A stretch of DNA of 64,000 bases from assembly GCF_024648885.1 (NCBI RefSeq), contig NZ_JANBBF010000011.1, forward strand, positions 124,001 through 188,000. Reading direction: 5' to 3'. Every line of letters starts with the position of its first letter. Position 1 is the stretch's first letter. Both the position numbers and the translations under genes were made by a program. Positions 54,129 to 61,709 of this stretch are shown here, piece after piece. Under the pieces are notes generated by a model. The model did not search any database and had not been told where the DNA came from. It saw nothing but the letters and a program-made list of their open reading frames with translations. This DNA comes from Prauserella salsuginis. GTDB taxonomy: Bacteria; Actinomycetota; Actinomycetes; Mycobacteriales; Pseudonocardiaceae.

Positions 54129-55108
54129 AGCCGGGCCAACTTCCGCCGTCGCACCAGCACCACGAGCACGGGTGCGCCGAGCAGTGCCGTCACGACCCCC
54201 GCCTGCACCTCGCCGGGCCGTGCGACGACCCGGCCGAGCACGTCGGCCAGCACCAGCAGGACCGGTCCGATCAGCATCGACAGCGGCAGGATCCGCCGGT
54301 AGTCGGGACCGGCCACCATGCGCGCGAGATGCGGCACCGCGAGCCCGAGGAACGTGATCGGGCCGGCGAGGGCGGTCGCGGCACCGGCGAGCACGACGAC
54401 CGCGAGACCGCAGCACACGCGGTCGGTCGTCGTGTTCTGCCCGAACGACCGCGCGACGTCGTCCCCGAGCGACAGTCCGTTGAGGACCTTGCCGAGCAGC
54501 AGCGCACCGACGATCCCGGCCGCGAGGAAGGGCAGCGCCTGCTCGACGATCTCCGGATCGCGGCCCGCGAGCGTGCCCACCTGCCAGAACCGGAACCGGT
54601 CGTGTGTCGCGGGATCGGTCAGCAGGACGGCACTCTGCAGCGAGCTCAGCGCCGCGGTCAGGGCCGCACCCGTGAGGGCCAGTTTCAACGGGGACGCGCC
54701 GCCCCGGCCGAGCGAGCCGATGACGTAGACCACCGCCGAGGCGGTTGCGGCACCCGCGAATCCGAACCACACGTATCCGGTCAGGCTGGTCACGCCGAAC
54801 ACCGCGATGCCCACGACCACGAACAGTGCGGCGCCCGCGTTGACGCCGAAGATGCCGGGGTCGGCCAGCGGATTGCGGGTGACGCCCTGGATGAGCGTGC
54901 CGGCCAGTCCGAGTGCCGCGCCGACGAGCAGACCCGCCAGTGTCCGGGGCACGCGGCGTTCGGTGACGATCAGGTGGTCGACCTGGCCGGGATCGAACGC
55001 CGTGAGCGCGTCGAACACGGTGGTCACCGGGATGTCCTTCGTCCCGACCGCCAGGCTGAGGACAGCCGCCACCGCCAGGCAGGCGCCGATACCGAGTGGT
55101 TTCCGCAC
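54125..55108 (-). CDS. Ferric-siderophore ABC permease (FecCD family, FepD-like)
   Basis: 327 residues, about nine helices. ERRVPRTLAGLLVGAALGLAGTLIQGVTRNPLADPGIFGVNAGAA and GPITFLGLAVPHLAR are the FecCD signatures. It partners the permease that follows. It begins 16 bases after the binding protein gene. Confidence 0.94.
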   Translation of the reverse strand: MRKPLGIGACLAVAAVLSLAVGTKDIPVTTVFDALTAFDPGQVDHLIVTERRVPRTLAGLLVGAALGLAGTLIQGVTRNPLADPGIFGVNAGAALFVVVGIAVFGVTSLTGYVWFGFAGAATASAVVYVIGSLGRGGASPLKLALTGAALTAALSSLQSAVLLTDPATHDRFRFWQVGTLAGRDPEIVEQALPFLAAGIVGALLLGKVLNGLSLGDDVARSFGQNTTTDRVCCGLAVVVLAGAATALAGPITFLGLAVPHLARMVAGPDYRRILPLSMLIGPVLLVLADVLGRVVARPGEVQAGVVTALLGAPVLVVLVRRRKLARL

Positions 55109-55123
55109 AGTCGCCGGCAGCGG

Positions 55124-56146
55124 TCAGCCGAGCGTGTCCGCGAGCAGCGGCACGACCTCGTCGAGGGCCCAGGACAGGCCGACCACCGAGTTGCTGGAGA
55201 AGGCCAGCGAGATGTCCTGGTCGCTCAGTACGAGGTCGTTGCCCTTCTCGACCGACGGAATCGCCCGGTACAGCGGGTCGCCGGTGACGTCCTCGGGGTC
55301 GGCGCCGATGAGGAACACCGCGGTCAGGTCGGCGTCGAGCAGATCGAGGCGTTCGTCGGAGATGGGGACGCTGAACCCGCGGCCGCCGGGCTGGCGTTCG
55401 ATACGCGGCGAGTTGACGAAGCCGAGCCGTTGCATGAACTCGACCCGGCCGTCGCCGTCGAGGTAGGCGCCCCACTCGTCGGGCAGCCGCGAGGCCAGCA
55501 CCATCTCCGTGCCCTTGAACTCGGGGTGCTCGCCGGCGACGCGGTCGAACTTGGCGTTCAGGTCCTTCCGCAGCTGCTCGGCCTCGTCCTGCCTGCCGAG
55601 CGCCTTGCCGATCATGTCGAGCTGCTGCTGCCACGTCGTGAGGTAGTCGTCGGCTCCTTCGGGCAGGCTGACGACGGGCACGCCGATCTCGGTGAGCCGG
55701 TCGTGCCGTGCGCGTTCACCGCTGGAACGCGTGTCGAGGATGAGGTCGGGGTTCAGTCCTGCGACCTGCTCCATGTTCACTTCGAGCGTGCCCAGCTTCG
55801 CCGGTGGCCGGTCGTACTCCTGCTGCGACCACGGGCCGAGACCGTCGTCGCCGACCTCGAGCCAGTCCGCCGTGCCGACCGGTTGCACGCCGAGCGCCAT
55901 CGCGACCTCGGCATCGGTCCACCCGAGCGCCACGACGCGCTGCGGCGGCTCGTCGATGGTCACGTCACCGAACTTCGTGGGGATCGTGACGGGGAACTGC
56001 GAGTCGTCGGCCTCCGGGTTGAGCTGCCCCTCGCCGCCGTCGGCACGGCCGTCGGCACCGGTCGTGGTGCAGCCGGTCAGGGCCACGAGCACACCCGCGA
56101 GGAACACGGCGAACAGGGTTCGCAGGGGCCGAGCGGCACGACTCAT
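55124..56146 (-). CDS. Ferric-siderophore-binding lipoprotein (FepB-like)
   Basis: 340 residues. The signal peptide ends at lipobox LTGC; the mature protein has the two-lobed fold of siderophore binding proteins (VTIDEPPQRVVALGWTDAEVAMALGVQPVG, then LNPDLILD and the C-terminal lobe FSVPISDERLDLLDADLTAVFLIG). It captures a ferric siderophore outside the membrane. First gene of the operon, 26 bases behind an IdeR/DmdR-type iron box, so expressed under iron starvation. No siderophore synthesis gene is seen nearby. Confidence 0.94.
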   Translation of the reverse strand: MSRAARPLRTLFAVFLAGVLVALTGCTTTGADGRADGGEGQLNPEADDSQFPVTIPTKFGDVTIDEPPQRVVALGWTDAEVAMALGVQPVGTADWLEVGDDGLGPWSQQEYDRPPAKLGTLEVNMEQVAGLNPDLILDTRSSGERARHDRLTEIGVPVVSLPEGADDYLTTWQQQLDMIGKALGRQDEAEQLRKDLNAKFDRVAGEHPEFKGTEMVLASRLPDEWGAYLDGDGRVEFMQRLGFVNSPRIERQPGGRGFSVPISDERLDLLDADLTAVFLIGADPEDVTGDPLYRAIPSVEKGNDLVLSDQDISLAFSSNSVVGLSWALDEVVPLLADTLG

Positions 56147-56172
56147 GGGTACGCCCTTTCGAGGGAGGCAGG

Positions 56173-56191
56173 TAAACTGTGCCTACCCTAA
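56173..56191 (-). promoter_or_regulatory. IdeR/DmdR-type iron box
   Basis: On the operon strand it reads TTAGGGTAGGCACAGTTTA; it matches the consensus TTAGGTTAGGCTAACCTAA at 13 of 19 positions with the left half best conserved (TTAGG, TAGGC). Lies 26 bases before the binding protein gene. Confidence 0.75.
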
Positions 56192-56507
56192 CTACGAGCG
56201 TGTGCTCTCGGAACTCCTGGTGACGTGGGCCGGGTCACGCGGACTGCGTCCCGTGGCGCCGCTGCGCCCCAAGGGCACCTTCGGGGCGTTCAGCGGCGCC
56301 CCCAATTGTTCCCTTCACGTCTCTTCCCACTGCTGGTCGCGAACTCGACCTCAGGAGTGGTCGTGCGGGGCGTCTCCCGGTGCAGTACCTCGATAAGAGG
56401 GGAGGATTCGTGGCTCCCGCCCGTCTCCCACCGCCACCCAGACGGACGCGCTCCGCGCGGCAGTGCTCGATCAATGCCCCGCAGGTGCCCCTGGGGCAGC
56501 CCGACCG
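56192..56507. other. Non-coding spacer
   Basis: No gene seen between the siderophore operon promoter and the terminator of the ligase-dehydrogenase gene. Only short GC-rich hairpins such as GCCCC-TGGGGC near 56488 are present. Confidence 0.5.
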
Positions 56508-56548
56508 GGGCGGTGCCGGCTCGCTTCGGGGGTGAGCCGGCACCGCCC
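56508..56548 (-). terminator. Hairpin terminator of the ligase-dehydrogenase gene
   Basis: Perfect 14-bp arms GGGCGGTGCCGGCT and AGCCGGCACCGCCC around a 13-base loop, 4 bases beyond the stop. Confidence 0.85.
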
Positions 56549-56552
56549 GCGA

Positions 56553-59225
56553 TCACTCGGCCGGAGCCAGGTAGTCGGCGACCGCCTTCGACGCGAGCAA
56601 CGGCTCCGCGCTCCGCTTGCCCCGGTGGGCGACGTAGTTGGCGACCATCCCCCTCCCGCCGAACGGCGCGTTGCCGTTGTCGGTGTGCAGCAGGGTGGTG
56701 TTGACGCAGACCTCGTGCCGCTTCTGCAGGAGCTCAACGGTCTCCGGCAGATCGCCGTAGACCATCGCCCCCATGGCCCGTTCCTCGAAGAACGGCGACG
56801 CCAGGAACCCGTGCAGTTCGTCCTGTGTGGAGTAGCGCAACACGTTGAAGATCGGCGCGAACAGTTCCTCGCAGTTCGGTTTGCCGCCGATGTCGCGCAG
56901 CAGCACGGTCGGCTGCAGCTCACGGGTGGCGAGCTCGGCGTGCCCGCCGTGGACGATGTCGCCCGCGTGGCGGTGCAGGTGGTCGAGCGCGAATCCGAAA
57001 GCCTGCTCGTAGTGCATCGGGCCGTAGTCGGCGTGCGGATCGGCGTTGGTGCCGAAGACGAGGTCGTCGAGCCGCTTGGTGAGCAGCTCGAGGAACCGCT
57101 CGGAGACGGACTCGTGCACGAACAGCACGTCCGGCCCGAAGCAGTCCTGCCCCGAGTTCAGCAGGCGGATCTCGACGGCGTCGGTGACCGCCCTGTCGAC
57201 GTCGGCGTTCTCACCGACGATGAACGGGTTGATGCCCTGGCCGAAGTAGACGAACAGCTGCTCGTCGCCGAGCTTCGAACGGATCTTCTCGGCGTTGGCG
57301 TAGGTACCCGTGAAGATCACCAGATCGGCCTCGGTGACGGGGCCCTCCACGAAGTCCCGCTGCGTGCTGGCCGACAGCTGGAGCGGGAGCCCGTGGTGGG
57401 GTTCGAGCAGCTCGTGCAGCCGGATCAGCTGCTTGTTGATGTGACTGGACGGGCGGAACACCACTCGCTCGCTGTAGAGCGCGGGCACCAGCAGGTACAG
57501 CACGTACGAGTAGAGCGGGATGTTCGACGGCATGAACACCGCGGTGGAGCCGATCCGCGGCGGCCGATATGTCGACACCTCCTCGAAGGCGCCGCTCAGC
57601 GTCTCGATCGCGGTGTCCAGTTCGCCTTCGGCGGTCTTGTGGTTGGACACCTCGGTCAGGATCGCGAGAATCTCCTCGCGGTGAGTCCTGAGGTAGTTCT
57701 CGACCGCGCGCAGCGCCGGTGCACGGTCGGCCAGCGGCACCCCGGTGTCGGTGCCGTCCTCACGGGCGAGCGCGACCGGGGAGTTCGACGCGGCGGTGTT
57801 GTCCGAGGCTTTCTCCACGGTCGTACGGAGCTGGTTCATGTCTACCTTTCCGTTTCTGTTGCGAGGGAAGGCGGGAACGACGACGACTTTGTTGGGGCGT
57901 TCGTGGACGGCGAGCCGGTCGTTGAAGAGTCGCCGCCACATCCGCGGGTCGCGGCGCGAGTCGTCGGCGACGGCGAACACGAGCTGGCAACCGCGCCGGG
58001 TGTCCTCGAAGGGGACGACCTCGACCGGCGCTCCGCAGGCTTCGGCCTTGCGTGCCAGCGCCTCGGGATACAGCGTGTGCCCGTGCCGGTGCACCGCACC
58101 TTTTCGGCCCAGCACGGCGACGTTGCCGCGCTCGTCGAGATAGCCGACGTCACCGGTGCGGTAGGCCGACCTGTCCACGTGGCGCAACGTGCCGTCGTCG
58201 GCCAGCAGCGCGGTCATGAAATCGGGGGTCCGCACCAGCAGCTCGCCGACCTCGCCGGGCGGCAACGACGTGCCGTCCTCGCCGAGGATGTCGATCTCGA
58301 TGCCGTCCAACGGTTTGCCGAGCAGCGTCGGATCGTCCACACCGGCCAGCGCGATGTTGCCCGCCTCGCTGGATCCGTAGCCGTCCAGCAGCGGGGCGCC
58401 GATGACGTCGCGGAACTCGGTGGCGAGCGTGATCCCCAACGGCGCACCGCCGACACACCACATGCGCACCGAGGCCAGCGCCCCCGGTGCCACGGGTTTG
58501 CGTTCGAGCATGCGCAGGATGCTGTGGTAGGTCGACGGTGCTCCGTCCACGACCGTCACGTTCAGCCCTTCGACGGCTTCGAGCGCCCGGTCGAGCCGGG
58601 TGGGTGGAACGACGATCAGGCAGGCGTCGGCGAACCACCAGAGGAGAACCAGCGAGAGCCCGTACTGGTGCGAGAACGGCAGGAGCGGCAGCAGCACGTC
58701 GTCAGCGGTGTAGCCCATCCGCCGCTGCGAACGGTGGATGTTCGCCAGCACGCTGCCGCCCGACCTGACCACGCCGGTCGGACTGCCCGTCGTGCCCGAC
58801 GACCAGACGATCAGCGCGTCCTGCCGGGCACTCCACGAGGCGAGGTCGATGTGCAGCGCGGATTCGGGGGCCGCGTCGTCCTCGGCTGTCAGTTCGCGCA
58901 GGCCGAACGTTCGGACCGGCTCGACCGGCCGGGCCGACGCCGCGTCGTCGCAGAGAAGCCACGTCGCCGAAGCTTTCGTGAGCGCACTGTTGCGGGCCTG
59001 GTCGGTCAACTGGTCGTCGAGCAGCATGATGCTGGCGTCGAGGTGCATCAGGGTGAGCAGCGCGATGACGAGGTCGGGGGAGTTGGCGCCGGAGAGCCCG
59101 ACCCGGTCGCCTGCGCGGAATCCCTGTTCGCGCAGGCGCCGCGTCATCGCTGCGCCTCGCCGTTCGATGTCGGCCACGGTCAGCACGCCGGTGGGGGTGA
59201 TGATTCTCGGTTTGGTGGAGTCCAT
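56553..59225 (-). CDS. Fused acyl-adenylating ligase (ANL) and aldehyde dehydrogenase-family protein
   Basis: 890 residues. Residues about 1-455 are an ANL enzyme: SSGTTGSPTGVVRSGG (A3), DGYGSSEAGN (A5), YRTGDVGYLDERGN (A7), LGRKG (A8) and a C-terminal PRNRNGKVD with the catalytic Lys (A10). After a linker, residues about 500-890 are an aldehyde dehydrogenase-type domain (IFTGTYANAEKIRS, NSGQDCFGPD with the catalytic Cys, NCEELFAPIFNV). The pair could activate a carboxylic acid and reduce it to an aldehyde in one protein, like a carboxylate reductase built from other parts; the direction is inference. ATG at 59225 with GGAG upstream. Operon with the diiron protein. Confidence 0.9.
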   Translation of the reverse strand: MDSTKPRIITPTGVLTVADIERRGAAMTRRLREQGFRAGDRVGLSGANSPDLVIALLTLMHLDASIMLLDDQLTDQARNSALTKASATWLLCDDAASARPVEPVRTFGLRELTAEDDAAPESALHIDLASWSARQDALIVWSSGTTGSPTGVVRSGGSVLANIHRSQRRMGYTADDVLLPLLPFSHQYGLSLVLLWWFADACLIVVPPTRLDRALEAVEGLNVTVVDGAPSTYHSILRMLERKPVAPGALASVRMWCVGGAPLGITLATEFRDVIGAPLLDGYGSSEAGNIALAGVDDPTLLGKPLDGIEIDILGEDGTSLPPGEVGELLVRTPDFMTALLADDGTLRHVDRSAYRTGDVGYLDERGNVAVLGRKGAVHRHGHTLYPEALARKAEACGAPVEVVPFEDTRRGCQLVFAVADDSRRDPRMWRRLFNDRLAVHERPNKVVVVPAFPRNRNGKVDMNQLRTTVEKASDNTAASNSPVALAREDGTDTGVPLADRAPALRAVENYLRTHREEILAILTEVSNHKTAEGELDTAIETLSGAFEEVSTYRPPRIGSTAVFMPSNIPLYSYVLYLLVPALYSERVVFRPSSHINKQLIRLHELLEPHHGLPLQLSASTQRDFVEGPVTEADLVIFTGTYANAEKIRSKLGDEQLFVYFGQGINPFIVGENADVDRAVTDAVEIRLLNSGQDCFGPDVLFVHESVSERFLELLTKRLDDLVFGTNADPHADYGPMHYEQAFGFALDHLHRHAGDIVHGGHAELATRELQPTVLLRDIGGKPNCEELFAPIFNVLRYSTQDELHGFLASPFFEERAMGAMVYGDLPETVELLQKRHEVCVNTTLLHTDNGNAPFGGRGMVANYVAHRGKRSAEPLLASKAVADYLAPAE

Positions 59226-59310
59226 GGTTGCTCCTGGGTGGAGGCGGCCGCTGCACTCGGGCATGCGGCTTGCGTCGGTGCGCCCGCCCGATGCCGGACG
59301 GGCGGCCGGG

Positions 59311-60246
59311 TCAGCGAGCCGGGGCGGCATCGGCGGAGTACTCCCGCAGCAGGTGGTCGATGAACTTCGGGTCGGTCCCGATCAGCGACAGGTGCTTGCG
59401 CAGGATGTTGACGCTCATCTCGCGGAAGTCGACGGCGATGCCCTCGAACTCGTTGTCCAGCCGGAGCGCCAGCGGCACGGCCTTCTCCAGCACCTCGTTG
59501 ATCTGGTCGCCATAGCCCTCGTTGACGCCCGTGCGCAGGGCGTGCAGGCCGAATCCGACGTGCCGGGACTCGTCGCGGCACATCGCCGTGAAGGCGGTCT
59601 TGATCCCGTTGAACAGGTCGATGTCGCGCAGCGCGTGGACGAGCACGCGCTGTCCCACGAGTGCCAGTACTCCCTCGGTGATGAGGTGGAACAGCGTCAC
59701 GGCCTGCAGCCACTGGCCGTAGTTCATCGGACGTTCGTGCAGTCCCCGTACGATGTCCGATTCGAGCATGCTGAGCTCGGCGTGTGCGGGCGTGCTGAGG
59801 TTCCAGGCTTCGGTGAGCATGGCCCGCGGGTTCTCGCTCATGCCCATGACTTCCTCACCGAGGCGGAAAACCGCCCGGGTGTGGCGCGTCTCGTCGGCGA
59901 TCTGTGTCCCGAGGAAGAGGGAGTACTCCTCGTCGGGCGAACCGGTGAGGATCGGGCCGAGCATGTCGAGGCCCGTGTACTCGCCGATGATGAACGTGGC
60001 GATGGCGTTCTCGATCATCGTGCGCACCCCTTGGGGTACGCGCGGGTCGGCGAGCATCTCGTGGTCCATACCGAGGGAGATGTCCTCGGCCGACCACTGC
60101 TGGCGTTCCCACCTTTGGTACAGCTCAACGGGTTTTGGCTTGCGGCCGGCCACCAGATCGGCGTGCCGCAGGACGTCCGAGGACGGCAGCGCGGCCAGGT
60201 CGCCGAGCCGTGCTTCGTCCACGAGCAGAGTGCTCCAGCGGTTCAA
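59311..60246 (-). CDS. Ferritin-like diiron protein (ribonucleotide reductase R2-like fold)
   Basis: 311 residues, all helical. Metal-ligand pattern: Glu in helix 1 (FIIGEYTGLDML), ExxH in ADETRHTRAVF, Glu in LITEGVLALVG, and ExxH in CRDESRHVGFG. This is the R2-like diiron oxygenase layout. It lacks the large-subunit partner, so it is an oxidase or oxygenase rather than a ribonucleotide reductase. TTG start with GGAGG upstream. It precedes the ligase-aldehyde dehydrogenase gene by 85 bases, so the two likely act on the same substrate. Confidence 0.87.
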   Translation of the reverse strand: MNRWSTLLVDEARLGDLAALPSSDVLRHADLVAGRKPKPVELYQRWERQQWSAEDISLGMDHEMLADPRVPQGVRTMIENAIATFIIGEYTGLDMLGPILTGSPDEEYSLFLGTQIADETRHTRAVFRLGEEVMGMSENPRAMLTEAWNLSTPAHAELSMLESDIVRGLHERPMNYGQWLQAVTLFHLITEGVLALVGQRVLVHALRDIDLFNGIKTAFTAMCRDESRHVGFGLHALRTGVNEGYGDQINEVLEKAVPLALRLDNEFEGIAVDFREMSVNILRKHLSLIGTDPKFIDHLLREYSADAAPAR

Positions 60247-61023
60247 GTCAGTCCTCCAGTGTGGAAGGCGAGCGGTGTCGGACGTCGACGACGCGTGAGA
60301 ACGGGCCGCCGGACGGACGAACGGGTCGTGGCCGGACGCGCTCGAAGAAGAACTGGAGACGATGCCGTGTCGCCTTCCATCGCGGGGAGCGCGACGAAAG
60401 GCCGATGTGAACCGAACGTGATTGAAGGTAGTACCGCCTTAACTCGGCCGTGTGAACGTTCGTCGAGAAGTTTGCAGTAGGGAATCCTCGGTGCTACCGA
60501 CTGTGTCGGCGAGTGGATGTCGAGGCGCCGGGGCACCCGTCAGCTCGCGGCGCCCGTTAAGGCGCTGTGAGCTGAGCGTGCGACCGATCCGAGCGCAGCC
60601 ATCCGAAAGTCGGTGGTGTCCTGCGATTCGGTTGACACCCGCGTGCGGTCGCGGCAACCTCGCCGGCATCGCACTGATTTGCGGGCAGCACAGGCTGCCT
60701 CGCGAGGGGGCTGCGTGCGGCCATCGCTCGAATTCGAACCGGGACCATTGCCCGATGTGGACCGAACGCGCACAGCTGGGGAGCTTCGAGGTGCGCGGCA
60801 GGGCGAACACCTCAGACAACGAGACAATTTGTCGTAGCAATCTTCGGCGAAGCCGGAGAAGAACCTCATAAGGCACGACCGTGAAGTGTGACCGGTGTTT
60901 TTCCGGCGCATTCCTCGTCGTGTCATCAGGTCGTGCAATCAGGTGGTCAGTCCTTGTAGAGACGACACAGCACCGGAAATGGTGTACGAAACGACGCGAG
61001 GTGACCGGCATGGGGGTTTTCCG
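60247..61023. other. 777-bp divergent intergenic region with a direct repeat
   Basis: Contains the promoters of the diiron and GNAT genes. CCGATGTGRACCGAACG occurs twice, at 60402-60418 and 60752-60768 (16 of 17 identical, same orientation, 350 bases apart). I searched both strands for a lanthipeptide precursor and found none with a ribosome site and good codon usage. Confidence 0.6.
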
Positions 61024-61689
61024 ATGGTAAGAAAAATGTGCGTTCTCCGGTTTCCCGGTGAGAACGACTATCAGCTGGTCGAGTCGTGGTTGCGGCCGCT
61101 CTCGCCGACCAGCGCGCTGACGGGCGACACCCACGAGGTGGTGACCGCGGAGGCGGTGCGCGAGCTCAACGAGAGCGGCAAGGTGCGGTATCTGATGGTC
61201 GTGACCGACGACGGGGCTCCGGTCGGCGTCGTGAACTACCGGACGTCGGGTACGGCGGGGTCCTATGTGATCGGGGGTGCCATCGGTGACCCCGAGAAAT
61301 GGAACGGCGGGGCGGGTGCGGATGCACTGGGGCAACTCGTCGATTTCCTTTTTCACGAACTCAACGCGCACCGGGTGGAGTTCAGCACGGCCTCCTACAA
61401 CAAGCACACCCTGGCGATCCTCACCAAAGGTGGCTTCGTCCTCGAAGGTGTGCTGCGCGACTACTACTTCATGGACGGCATGTACCACGACCGCACCGTG
61501 TGGTCGATCCTGCGCGACGAGTTCTACGAGGGCGCCGCAGCACACGCCGATCAGTTCCCGGTCGAGGACCTCGTGCCGGAGAAGGACAAGCGACAGGCGC
61601 AGGAGGCGCTCGCGAAGTACCTCGCCTCGGACCCGCCGACCTCGCTGACCAGCTTCGGCGACCGCATCGCCCGCGTGCGGCCGTACTGA
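61024..61689 (+). CDS. GNAT-family N-acetyltransferase
   Basis: 221 residues with the GNAT core (YLMVVTDDGAPVGVVNYRTSG, then VIGGAIGDPEKWNGGAGADALGQLVDFLFHELNAHRVEFSTASYNKHTLAILTKGGFVLEGVLRDYYFMDGMYHDRTVWSIL), as in RimJ/RimL-type acetyltransferases. An upstream in-frame ATG at 60979 is possible, but GGGGG is placed for 61024. It starts a transcript with the lanthipeptide synthetase 20 bases downstream, so it may acetylate the peptide or its precursor. Confidence 0.88.
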   Translation: MVRKMCVLRFPGENDYQLVESWLRPLSPTSALTGDTHEVVTAEAVRELNESGKVRYLMVVTDDGAPVGVVNYRTSGTAGSYVIGGAIGDPEKWNGGAGADALGQLVDFLFHELNAHRVEFSTASYNKHTLAILTKGGFVLEGVLRDYYFMDGMYHDRTVWSILRDEFYEGAAAHADQFPVEDLVPEKDKRQAQEALAKYLASDPPTSLTSFGDRIARVRPY

Positions 61690-61709
61690 TTCCGGCAGGA
61701 GGACGTCCG

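Noticed and set aside
56463-59363. Forward-strand frame of over 900 codons opposite the ligase-dehydrogenase gene
   Set aside because: Same reason: no family motifs, antisense to a gene with clear ANL and aldehyde dehydrogenase signatures.
59311-60246. Ribonucleotide reductase small subunit
   Set aside because: There is no large-subunit gene nearby, and the context with a ligase-dehydrogenase fusion fits an R2-like oxygenase better.
60727-60745. GGTTCGAATTCGA on the reverse strand resembling a tRNA T-loop
   Set aside because: The flanking bases do not pair as a T stem, and no anticodon arm or acceptor stem is present.
60247-61023. Possible LanA lanthipeptide precursor upstream of the GNAT gene
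   Set aside because: Short frames such as the one from GTG 60879 contain Cys and Ser, but lack a ribosome site and coding-like third positions.
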